From Haliscomenobacter sp041740695 (GTDB lineage: Bacteria > Bacteroidota > Bacteroidia > Chitinophagales > Saprospiraceae), in the NCBI RefSeq assembly GCF_041740695.1, contig NZ_JBGSLK010000134.1, positions 124,001 to 188,000 of the forward strand: DNA of 64,000 bases, in the 5' to 3' direction. The translations under genes and the position numbers were made by a program. Positions 25,032 to 32,284 of this stretch are shown here, in pieces. A model generated the notes under the pieces. That model searched no databases, was not told the origin of the DNA, and saw nothing but the letters and a program-made list of their open reading frames with translations. The first letter of the stretch is position 1; the number at the start of each line of letters is the position of its first letter.

Positions 25032-26237
25032 TCAATACCCTTCCAAATACCCTTGCAAATAACCATACCTCGGCGTCAATTTCCCTCCCTCAGCAATCGT
25101 CGCCCGCTCCAATACCTCACTTTTTTCCTTCAACAACTCTGGCAAGATCCGATAAATAAACATCGATCCAAAAGCCGTTGAAGCATCCCGGGGCAATTCA
25201 TTCGGCAAGTTGTCGATGCTCATTACATCAATACAATGCTCCTGATAGGGTACACATTCCGCTTCAGTAAAAGGATCGTAGCCAAAAACGGGATCGGCAA
25301 TGGTTGACGCTTTCAGGGTAGCTGGGATGGAAGAAATCGGCGCAAGATCGCAGGTTATATCTGCAATCACCCGAATGCGGAAATCTGGCCTGCGCAGGTC
25401 TTCTTTTGTAAAAAATGCCGGAGCCCGGCTGTTCCAAAAAATCCCGTTGATCATCACATCCGCCGCTTGGAAATAGGGCTCAAAGATGCTGCGGTACTCC
25501 TCGGGGTGACTGTGAAAACGAGGTTTGTCAAAATGATGCCGATCCTTTCGCCCGGCATAATCTTCCGAATGCAGGATGGTAAACACGGGTTCTTTAAACT
25601 CCTCCATCAAAAACTCGATGGGATCCACTTCCCGGATGCCCATATCGCGCAAAACGACCGCCGCACCAATACCGACTCGGCCACTTCCCGTGAGCACAAT
25701 TTTGATTGGAGGCCAGGGGGTGTTTTTGTAGAGGTCAATGGCTTCAGCGTAATCTTTACAATCTTTCATGCGCTTGAGCTGGAACTTACCAGTGCGTTGA
25801 GCATAAGTCCACAAAGCATTGTGGGCACCGACCATCCCCGCAAATTTGCCAAAAGCAATCAGGCGTTGCCCTTGTTCATCGGTCAACACTTCGTAGTCGA
25901 TCAGGCGGATGTTTTTGGCCAAAACGGCTTGCAACAATTTTCGATTGTAGGTTTGTTCCTTGATGGTATGAGAGAAAATAAAGTAGGTTTTTTCGGGTAT
26001 CAATAGGTCGACGGGGACTTCTTTGACGCCCATCAATAGGTCGCAGGAATGCAAGTCTTCGGCCAACTCGATACCCGCATGCAGGTATTCTCCATCAGCA
26101 AAACAACGCCCCTCAGAGGGCTGAACAAGGATGTTTACCGGGAACTCCTTCTGTGCCAACGCACAATGACTCGGATTCAGTGGAACCCGTGCGTCTGGTG
26201 GCACTTTACCTTCCCGGATGATGCCAATTTTTAACAT
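25032..26237 (-). CDS. Saccharopine dehydrogenase-like (LYS1/AlaDH-PNT fold) oxidoreductase
   Basis: Protein of 401 aa with the alanine-dehydrogenase/transhydrogenase N-terminal fold (KIGIIREGKVPPDARVPLNP, then GVKEVP and YFIFSHTIKEQ). The NAD-binding segment IKIVLTGSGRVGIGAAVVLRD is followed by INGIFWNSRAPAFF and VIADITCD. These features are shared with lysine-forming saccharopine dehydrogenases (LYS1). Use in lysine breakdown or another amino-acid oxidation is likely, but the exact substrate is inferred. It is monocistronic and convergent with purC. Confidence 0.8.
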   Translation of the reverse strand: MLKIGIIREGKVPPDARVPLNPSHCALAQKEFPVNILVQPSEGRCFADGEYLHAGIELAEDLHSCDLLMGVKEVPVDLLIPEKTYFIFSHTIKEQTYNRKLLQAVLAKNIRLIDYEVLTDEQGQRLIAFGKFAGMVGAHNALWTYAQRTGKFQLKRMKDCKDYAEAIDLYKNTPWPPIKIVLTGSGRVGIGAAVVLRDMGIREVDPIEFLMEEFKEPVFTILHSEDYAGRKDRHHFDKPRFHSHPEEYRSIFEPYFQAADVMINGIFWNSRAPAFFTKEDLRRPDFRIRVIADITCDLAPISSIPATLKASTIADPVFGYDPFTEAECVPYQEHCIDVMSIDNLPNELPRDASTAFGSMFIYRILPELLKEKSEVLERATIAEGGKLTPRYGYLQGYLEGY

Positions 26238-26364
26238 AAACTATTTCTGGTTAGGGTATATATCCTGCAATATTACGTCAAAAAAAGGTTACTCGTCTCC
26301 TTTGAACATGACGAATCAGGGCATAAATGTAATTTCGATGTTTGGATTTATTCAACATTTTTGA

Positions 26365-26520
26365 GGGACGGAAATAAAATAAAGTTGCAAAGTTGGCTCA
26401 ACTATTTTTTGATTTGGCAAGGCACGACGAAGGCGCATAGTAAACCTACGCAACTGAGGAGTAACGCAGCAAAATCAAAAAAGAGTCAGCCAGATTGGAA
26501 CTTTATTTTATTTCCGTCCC
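26365..26520. mobile_element. MITE-like element with 22-bp terminal inverted repeats
   Basis: The 22-bp ends are exact complements (GGGACGGAAATAAAATAAAG at 26365; CTTTATTTTATTTCCGTCCC ending at 26520). Inside is a second imperfect inverted pair (TTTTTTGATTTGGC and GCAAAATCAAAAAA) around a core with GGCACGACGAAGGCGCATAG and GAGGAGTAACGCAG. There is no coding capacity and no obvious target duplication. It lies between the dehydrogenase promoter side and the next gene. Confidence 0.7.
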
Positions 26521-26554
26521 TAATGAACCATAACCCATTAAATTCACAACTGCT

Positions 26555-27790
26555 ATGTGTCGGATCCTTATCCTGTTTTTTGTTTTGATTGCAGGCGGTA
26601 CAACTTTTGCTCAAACCACTGAAGATCAAATAAATGTTTACCTGGATTGCCCGGGCTGTGACCTCAACTACGTCAAGAACGAAATCAAGTTTGTCAACTA
26701 TGCCAACGACCCTCTGCGGGCACAGGTACACATCTTGGTCAGCACTCAAACCACCGGCAGCAGTGGTGCCGTTCACCAGCTTGAGTTTTTGGGTAAGGAA
26801 GGTTTTGACGATGACAAATTTACCTTGAAATTCCAAGCCGAACCTACCATGACTGACCTGGAAAAACAGCAAGGGCTGGTGCGCACCCTCAAGCTGGGTT
26901 TGGTCCCTTTTGTAGCCCAAACCCCAATGGTATCGAGTATGGATTTGGAGGTGAAGAATCAGGAGAAACCCAAAGAGACGATTCCCGTGGGCAAAGGCAA
27001 AAAAATGCTGGATTCCTGGCTTTTTGAAGTGTTTTCCAATTTCAATTGGGACAAAGAATCCTTGCGGAGCACCTTTGATTTGCGCTATGGGATGCACGTG
27101 GAGTATGTGACTCCAGAATGGCGGATTCGAATCGATCCCAATTTTTATTTTCAGGAAAGGGTCGTGCGCACCGATGAAGAAGAAATCCGCTCTTACCGCC
27201 GCCAGAACGGGTACAATGCCAAAGTGGTCAAAAGTTTTGGCGATCATTGGTCGGTAGGGGTTTTCAACAATATTTATTCCAACACCTATAACAATGTCAA
27301 GTTTGGAATGTGGCTCGCCCCAGCGATAGAATACAGTATTTTACCCTACTCCGATGTCGTTACCCGAGAATTCACGGTAGCCTATCACATTGGCCGCTTG
27401 CACAATCGTTATTTTGAAGAAACCATTTTCCTGAAAATGGAAGACGAGGTATACAGCCATGTAATGGATGTCAATTTGCATTTGCGGCGGCAGTGGGGCG
27501 ACGTCACCATGTTTATGCAAGGCAGCTGTTTTCTCAACGATTGGTCGCGCAATCACTTGTCGATCAACGGTAGGGTAGGGTTGCGGGTTTTTAAAGGGAT
27601 GACCTTCAACATGGGCGGCACCTTCCGCATTGTGAATGATCAAATTACTTTGCCCCGTGGTGATACAACTTTAGAAGATATTTTATTGGGCCAAAAACAA
27701 TTGGCGACAGCTTACAATTCCAATGTCAATTTTGGGGTGCGTTATACTTTCGGGGCTTTGTACAACAATGTGGTGAACACCCGTTTGTAA
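26555..27790 (+). CDS. Probable outer-membrane beta-barrel protein
   Basis: Protein of 411 aa. A signal peptide (ILILFFVLIAGGTTFAQ) is followed by a conserved-looking N-terminal module with two cysteines (YLDCPGCDLNYVKNEI), then FVNYANDPLRAQVHILVS. About residues 150-411 alternate aromatic and charged residues in strand-like stretches, ending in YTFGALYNNVVNTRL, like an outer-membrane barrel. I recognise the combination only as a Bacteroidota hypothetical family. It is followed by a strong bidirectional hairpin, so it is monocistronic. Confidence 0.75.
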   Translation: MCRILILFFVLIAGGTTFAQTTEDQINVYLDCPGCDLNYVKNEIKFVNYANDPLRAQVHILVSTQTTGSSGAVHQLEFLGKEGFDDDKFTLKFQAEPTMTDLEKQQGLVRTLKLGLVPFVAQTPMVSSMDLEVKNQEKPKETIPVGKGKKMLDSWLFEVFSNFNWDKESLRSTFDLRYGMHVEYVTPEWRIRIDPNFYFQERVVRTDEEEIRSYRRQNGYNAKVVKSFGDHWSVGVFNNIYSNTYNNVKFGMWLAPAIEYSILPYSDVVTREFTVAYHIGRLHNRYFEETIFLKMEDEVYSHVMDVNLHLRRQWGDVTMFMQGSCFLNDWSRNHLSINGRVGLRVFKGMTFNMGGTFRIVNDQITLPRGDTTLEDILLGQKQLATAYNSNVNFGVRYTFGALYNNVVNTRL

Positions 27791-27793
27791 AAG

Positions 27794-27835
27794 TGTTGAG
27801 GCACGGTAGTTCTATTACCGTGCCTCAACATTTAT
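27794..27835. terminator. Bidirectional terminator
   Basis: A perfect 15-bp stem (TGTTGAGGCACGGTA at 27794, TACCGTGCCTCAACA at 27816) with a 7-base loop, followed by TTTATTT. It lies between two convergent genes. Confidence 0.8.
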
Positions 27836-28780
27836 TTATTCCATCGCTGCCGCTTTGCGGAACAGGTGTTGGTGCACCATTTCGTCCTGATAAACCAGGG
27901 CGGCACCACCAATTTCACCTAAATCATAACGAAAATCTTCACCCAGGCCTACTGCCGCATTTTTTTGTTGAGGTTCAGCCTGTGCAATGTTTTCTAACAA
28001 TTGATTGGCTTCCTCATACAATGCAGCTGTATCCATAGCAATGTCTGTTTCGACAATGGCATCAGCAGCAGCACTACGCAACAATTTGGCGTGTACTTTT
28101 TGATATACATCGTGGCGGGATAAAAAATCACCAGTCAGTAATTTTCCGTTCAAAAAGGTAATGATTCCTTTTTGCCCTTCTTCGCAAGGAAATGCTTCCT
28201 GATAGGCTTCAATGTCCACCTTTTTTTGTTCAAAAGCATCAGACATCGCTCGTGATGGAGAAGAGGTACCCAACTTTTGATGCAAGCGCTCAACATCATT
28301 CCACACCTCTCTTTGGCCAGCATCATAAGATTTGTAAGCGGCAATATTGTTGTAAAGCCGTGAATTTTTACTGATGCGGGCCTTTGAGGCCATCACGTGG
28401 TCGGAATGGGAAAAAGACCGGGAATTGTACTGCCAGCGCCCCGATTCTGTACAACTTACCGGAATCATCAGTTCTGAATGTGCCGCCAGCAGAATACTGG
28501 TATTGACAATGCGGTTTTGCTTGGCCCCGATTAGCTCCTCTCCATCAACAATGATCACCGGCAATTCTCCCTTGTTGATCACCTTGAGTTCGGGTACTGA
28601 ACCTCCCTCTCCAATCTCCGTAACTTCTACATCCCCTTTGGCCAGTGCATCAGTCAAACTGGTATATAGCTGATGTGGTAGCTCGGTGCCAAAAATTGGG
28701 ATCACACAAAGATTTCTAAACACTTGGGGTTTACCCAGCCGGAAATCTAAAAAGGCAACTTGTTTGTTTGTGGCTGTCAT
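27836..28780 (-). CDS. ARPP-1-like (DUF6569) domain protein
   Basis: Cytosolic protein of 314 aa without a signal or membrane segment. Recognisable pieces are LCVIPIFG near the start, ALAKGDVEVTEIGEGGSVPEL, VIIVDGEELIGAKQNRIVNTSILL and IPVSCTESGRW. These match a family named for association with ADP-ribosylglycohydrolases (ARPP-1, DUF6569) as I remember it. A role in a nucleotide or ADP-ribose-linked pathway is suggested by that name only. None of the usual partners is next to it here. Confidence 0.65.
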   Translation of the reverse strand: MTATNKQVAFLDFRLGKPQVFRNLCVIPIFGTELPHQLYTSLTDALAKGDVEVTEIGEGGSVPELKVINKGELPVIIVDGEELIGAKQNRIVNTSILLAAHSELMIPVSCTESGRWQYNSRSFSHSDHVMASKARISKNSRLYNNIAAYKSYDAGQREVWNDVERLHQKLGTSSPSRAMSDAFEQKKVDIEAYQEAFPCEEGQKGIITFLNGKLLTGDFLSRHDVYQKVHAKLLRSAAADAIVETDIAMDTAALYEEANQLLENIAQAEPQQKNAAVGLGEDFRYDLGEIGGAALVYQDEMVHQHLFRKAAAME

Positions 28781-29228
28781 CGGCTTTTAATTTTTTGTGA
28801 AAAAATAACAGATTCAGACGCAGAGGCCTGCGTTTAAATTTTCCCTACTTAAGTTATGATTTGTTCCGGTTGATTAGAATAGTACAAGCAATGTTAACCT
28901 GCCCATGATTTGGAAAGTTTCACGAAAGACAAAATTTTTTAAATTTTTTTTTCGCGTATAAGTGACTTTTAAATAGTACCCCGTCTGAAAGAGTATAAAG
29001 CACGAAGAAACGACCAAACTGCTGACAAATAATCCAAGAACCGAAAGCCTCCAATAGGCAATTTTTGCATAATCCCATGCTTTAATCTCCACAACTGAGC
29101 TGGAGAACATAACTATGAGAAAACACACAAAGAGGTCTTTATGACCACATTACCATTGCGTGATCGCCCTTGTTGGAGATCACGCAATTTTTTATTGGCG
29201 ACTACTGGAACTTTTAATACCTTTGGCG
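28781..29228. other. Gene-poor stretch with one forward terminator
   Basis: No convincing gene is seen. An 84-codon frame on the minus strand (28874-29128) encodes two hydrophobic stretches but lacks a promoter box or any recognisable motif. A clean forward terminator at 29156-29193 has no gene upstream, so a short unrecognised RNA may end there. Confidence 0.4.
29156..29193 (+). terminator. Orphan intrinsic terminator
   Basis: TTGCGTGATC and GATCACGCAA form a perfect 10-bp stem followed by TTTTTT. No forward-strand gene is visible upstream. Confidence 0.7.
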
Positions 29229-29303
29229 GGTTATTGTGCTGAGTTCAAACTGGTCACTGAGCGTAGTCGAAGTGTCGGTTTGAATTCAGCACAATAACCA
29301 AGA
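29229..29303. repeat. Palindrome with CACTGAGCG-type core
   Basis: GGTTATTGTGCTGA and TCAGCACAATAACC (with inner TTCAAAC/GTTTGAA) flank the core CACTGAGCGTAGTCGAAGTG (29255-29274). A close core, CGCTGAGCGAAGTCGAAGCG, is found in the palindrome at 52174. The right arm carries the -33 element of ssrA. Confidence 0.75.
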
Positions 29304-29309
29304 TCTTTG
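29279..29309 (+). promoter_or_regulatory. ssrA promoter
   Basis: TTTG (29279-29282), 19 bp, GATCTTTG (29302-29309; one mismatch to TAnnTTTG). The first base of the tmRNA at 29315 is six bases after the -7 box. Confidence 0.65.
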
Positions 29310-29314
29310 AAAAT

Positions 29315-29705
29315 GGGGGCGTAATGGTATCGACAGGATTGTCGACTGATTTGTAAGCATGCCGGAGAATGATGGTTTACTCCGTATAAAAAATAATCAT
29401 TAAACCATAAATGGCGAATCTAACTACGCCATGGCTGCCTAATTCTAGGAATTAGAAAGTCATTGTACGACGGTGCACAGCTCTTCGGAGCTTCGGCCTT
29501 TGCCTAACCGGCCCGCACCCGTACATCAACCAACGCTAGGCTGGAACAATGATGCGGCCCGCGTCATTGTTTGAGATTACGGGCTGGGTACAAGACTGGT
29601 GCGTTGCTGGACCTACCCTTGTGCTGAGACCAAAATAAGCAACTAAGCATGTAGAAGGCTAATGAGTGCTTTCTCTGGACGCGAGTTCGACTCTCGCCGC
29701 CTCCA
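29315..29705 (+). ncRNA. ssrA: Transfer-messenger RNA
   Basis: The 5' end GGGGGCGTAATGGTATCGAC and 3' end GAGTTCGACTCTCGCCGCCT form the tRNA-like domain; the 7-bp acceptor stem is GGGGGCG with CGCCTCC. CCA is not encoded (CTA follows the discriminator A at 29705). The tag frame at 29413-29442 reads GGC GAA TCT AAC TAC GCC ATG GCT GCC TAA, giving GESNYAMAA. A Gly resume codon is typical of Bacteroidota. The Met in place of Leu in the usual ALAA end is unusual. It rescues stalled ribosomes together with SmpB. Confidence 0.95.
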
Positions 29706-29708
29706 CTA

Positions 29709-29754
29709 AAGCGCTGAAAATCAAATTTTTAAAGATTTTCAGCGCTTCTTTTTT
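29709..29754 (+). terminator. ssrA terminator
   Basis: A 14-bp perfect stem (AAGCGCTGAAAATC at 29709, GATTTTCAGCGCTT at 29734) then TCTTTTTT. Confidence 0.85.
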
Positions 29755-29784
29755 ACCTCACCGAATTTCGAGTTATTCAAACGG

Positions 29785-30108
29785 TTACTTCTTCTTTTTT
29801 GGCTTTGGCAGGGGCAATTCGGCTACTGAAATCCTCACCAACTCACTTAACCAAGTCCTGTCTTCAACCTTTTCTTCAATCAAAAAACTCGGTTTTGCAC
29901 CTGGATATGGTGGCGCTTCCACCACATCCCCTATAAATGCTCGTCCGACTTGGGTGGGTTTAATGAACAACTTGTTGTCACAGATCAAGCCGAACAGTTT
30001 CTCCCCGGAATACAGCGCGTATTCTCCAAACATCTTTTTGGCTGTTATCTCTCCAGCATTTTCGATTTGGTCTACAATGAAGTCAACGAATGTTTGATCA
30101 GAGGCCAT
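29785..30108 (-). CDS. TfoX/Sxy N-terminal domain protein
   Basis: Protein of 107 aa made only of the TfoX-N fold: FVDFIVDQIENAGEITAKKMFGE, then YALYSGEKLFGLICDNKLFIK. It ends with a Lys/Pro tail (LPLPKPKKKK). The C-terminal half that TfoX uses as competence regulator in gamma-proteobacteria is absent, so the role is open. It is convergent with ssrA. Confidence 0.85.
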   Translation of the reverse strand: MASDQTFVDFIVDQIENAGEITAKKMFGEYALYSGEKLFGLICDNKLFIKPTQVGRAFIGDVVEAPPYPGAKPSFLIEEKVEDRTWLSELVRISVAELPLPKPKKKK

Positions 30109-30229
30109 GGTATTGTTTTTGTTGAAAAAAGTTTAACTTGGAGGAATGGAAGTTTAACCGTTCCATTACCCCATGAAATGATCTGATTTTCCTCTGTTAT
30201 TCCAATCAACAAAGCTAAATAAATTGGAG

Positions 30230-31519
30230 ATGATTAAGAAAGGTTTATTGATGATGGTGCTGATCGCTGCGGTTGTTGGGCAGCTAAAAGCAGCCTATAT
30301 CCTGCTGCCAATGGACCCCGACAAGCAGAAGGACCACCTGAAGGCTTATGGGGTTACGTATTGGGTGTTGAATAACGGAGTGGAAGCCTGGTGGCTACTC
30401 AATTACCGGGGGGGCAGCTTTGCCTTTGAATACAATAAGCTTTTTGAAAAAGAATGTCTGACCAGAGGGGTATCGTACGAAATCGTCCCCGATGCCCAAT
30501 TCAAAAATATACTCGATCAAATCGCCAATCCAGAGGTGAACATGGAAGCCATGAAACTGGAAAAAGCACCCAAAATTGCGGTATACACCCCGGAAGTGGA
30601 CGGAAAAGGCAAGGCCATACAACCCTGGGAGGATGCGGTCACCCTTGTACTCACCTATGCGGAAATTCCCTTTGATATGTTGTATGATCGGGAAGTGCTC
30701 CAGGATAAATTGCCTCAATACGACTGGCTACACCTGCACCACGAAGATTTTACCGGGCAGCTTGGACGCAACACTCGCGGGTATCGAAACGCTTCCTGGT
30801 ATGAAGAATACAAGACAAGATCTGAGGATTTGGCCCATAGCCTGGGGTACAAAAAAGTATCACATTCCAAACTGGCAGTAGTCAAAAAAATCCGGGAATG
30901 GGTAGCTGGTGGCGGTTTTATGTTTGCCATGTGTTCGGCCACCGAAACTTACGACATAGCACTGGCAGCAGATGGGATAGATATTTGCCATGAAATTTTT
31001 GACGGAGATCCTACAGATCCCAATGCGCAGTCAAAATTGGATTTTAATAAAACCTTTGCCTTTAAAAATTTTATTCTGGCAGATGGCCCTTCCGGGCATA
31101 ATTTTTCTACCATTGATGTTGGTCGCGGATGGTCGCGAAACGTATCACCCCAGCAGGATTATTTTACCTTGTTTGATTTTTCGGCCAAATGGGATCCCGT
31201 TCCTTCCATCCTTACCCAGTGCCATACCCGAACAGTCAAGGGGTTTATTGGGCAAACCACCGCATTTAGAAAACAATACCTGAAAACCAATGTATTGATT
31301 TTGGGTGAAAACAAAGCTCAAAACGAGGCGCGTTACATCCACGGCATTTTTGGTAAAGGGTTCTGGACCTTTTACGGGGGGCACGATCCCGAAGATTACC
31401 TGCACAGAGTCGAAGACCCGGACACCGACCTGAGTTTGCACCCCGATTCTCCAGGGTACCGCTTGATTTTGAACAACATCCTTTTTCCCGCAGCAAAGAA
31501 AAAAGAACGGAAAACTTGA
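30230..31519 (+). CDS. Secreted protein of the family often labelled asparagine synthetase B
   Basis: Protein of 429 aa with a signal peptide (GLLMMVLIAAVVGQLKA) and mature start AAYILLPMDPDKQKDHLKAYG. It contains WLHLHHEDFTGQLG and a glycine-rich GGGFMFAMCSATETYDIAL that resembles a GATase1-like/ThuA-type elbow with Cys. It ends with HGIFGKGFWTFYGGHDPEDY. Bacteroidota homologues are commonly named asparagine synthetase B, but no ATP-pyrophosphatase or N-terminal Cys amidotransferase is visible and the protein is exported, so I treat that name as doubtful. The ATG at 30230 is preferred over a TTG at 30224. Confidence 0.75.
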   Translation: MIKKGLLMMVLIAAVVGQLKAAYILLPMDPDKQKDHLKAYGVTYWVLNNGVEAWWLLNYRGGSFAFEYNKLFEKECLTRGVSYEIVPDAQFKNILDQIANPEVNMEAMKLEKAPKIAVYTPEVDGKGKAIQPWEDAVTLVLTYAEIPFDMLYDREVLQDKLPQYDWLHLHHEDFTGQLGRNTRGYRNASWYEEYKTRSEDLAHSLGYKKVSHSKLAVVKKIREWVAGGGFMFAMCSATETYDIALAADGIDICHEIFDGDPTDPNAQSKLDFNKTFAFKNFILADGPSGHNFSTIDVGRGWSRNVSPQQDYFTLFDFSAKWDPVPSILTQCHTRTVKGFIGQTTAFRKQYLKTNVLILGENKAQNEARYIHGIFGKGFWTFYGGHDPEDYLHRVEDPDTDLSLHPDSPGYRLILNNILFPAAKKKERKT

Positions 31520-31532
31520 TGAAACCGTAAGA

Positions 31533-31985
31533 TTAATCCCAAACATACCGCTCATCATACTCCACTTTGTACTTTTTCAAAAAAGCCCTATATTCCATTT
31601 GGAAGTCTTTCTTTCGATGGTGTTCGTGTTGATTGGCTATGTATCGGATTACAATGTCTACCTGCTTGGGATTTACCGAAAATGCCCCATATCCATCTTG
31701 CCAGTAAAAGTTTTTTAGCGATTCATGCCTCGTTTTGAACCACTTCGAAGAATTGGCTTTTACCTTTTCTACCAAGTCCATGAGCGCTATCTTTTTTGAT
31801 AAGAGGCACAGAATATGCACATGATCGGTATACCCTCCCACGATGATGGCTTGACAGCCCAACTCATTGCAAGTCCCGCCCAAGTAGCTGTGTAACTCCT
31901 GCTCATAGGGTGGGTAGATCAGCTGCTGGCGGTATTTGGTGCTGAACACGATGTGGATGTAGTTTTTGACGAGAGATTGTCCCAT
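31533..31985 (-). CDS. IS200/RAYT-like Y1 transposase
   Basis: Single-strand DNA transposase of 150 aa with the HUH motif (GGYTDHVHILCLL) and a C-terminal helix carrying the likely nucleophile Tyr (IRYIANQHEHH). The start matches the TnpA family (VKNYIHIVFSTKYRQQ). No tnpB is adjacent. Hairpins occur at 31999-32138 beyond its 5' end. The combination suggests either a solitary IS200-type insertion or a domesticated REP-associated transposase. Confidence 0.88.
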   Translation of the reverse strand: MGQSLVKNYIHIVFSTKYRQQLIYPPYEQELHSYLGGTCNELGCQAIIVGGYTDHVHILCLLSKKIALMDLVEKVKANSSKWFKTRHESLKNFYWQDGYGAFSVNPKQVDIVIRYIANQHEHHRKKDFQMEYRAFLKKYKVEYDERYVWD

Positions 31986-31998
31986 GTGTGTCTAGTGA

Positions 31999-32138
31999 GA
32001 TGGGCTACACTCATCGTTAAGAGATTACATGCCGCTACCGATGGGCTGCACCCATCGTTACGAGATATCGCCCCTTCAGGGCCACCATCATAAAAGCCCT
32101 GAAAGGGCGATATATCATAAGATAGGGCATAGCCCTAT
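31999..32138. repeat. Hairpin cluster next to the Y1 transposase
   Basis: Four imperfect palindromes in a row: GATGGGCTACACTCATC (31999), CGATGGGCTGCACCCATCG (32039), a larger stem GATATCGCCCCTTCAGGGC with GCCCTGAAAGGGCGATATAT (32064-32116), and ATAGGGCATAGCCCTAT (32122). The first two are near copies. Such foldback units are the usual substrates of Y1 transposases. Confidence 0.7.
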
Positions 32139-32197
32139 TAAATCAAAATGGCCAAGCCCTATCGCAAATATAGGCCCAATCCTACATTCTTTTTTCT

Positions 32198-32205
32198 TAC
32201 CTTTG
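32198..32205 (+). promoter_or_regulatory. -7 promoter element of leuS
   Basis: TACCTTTG, a full TAnnTTTG match, 79 bp upstream of the leuS ATG. The -33 position shows no TTTG. Confidence 0.45.
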
Positions 32206-32284
32206 CCCCCAATTCCTAAAAAATCCCCGCCCGTGGGGACAAAATCACCCCAACTAACGTTAATACCCGAACAACGCTACGCAT

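Noticed and set aside
28874..29128. 84-aa hydrophobic frame on the minus strand
   Set aside because: No promoter, no recognisable motif and irregular composition; possible but unsupported as a gene.
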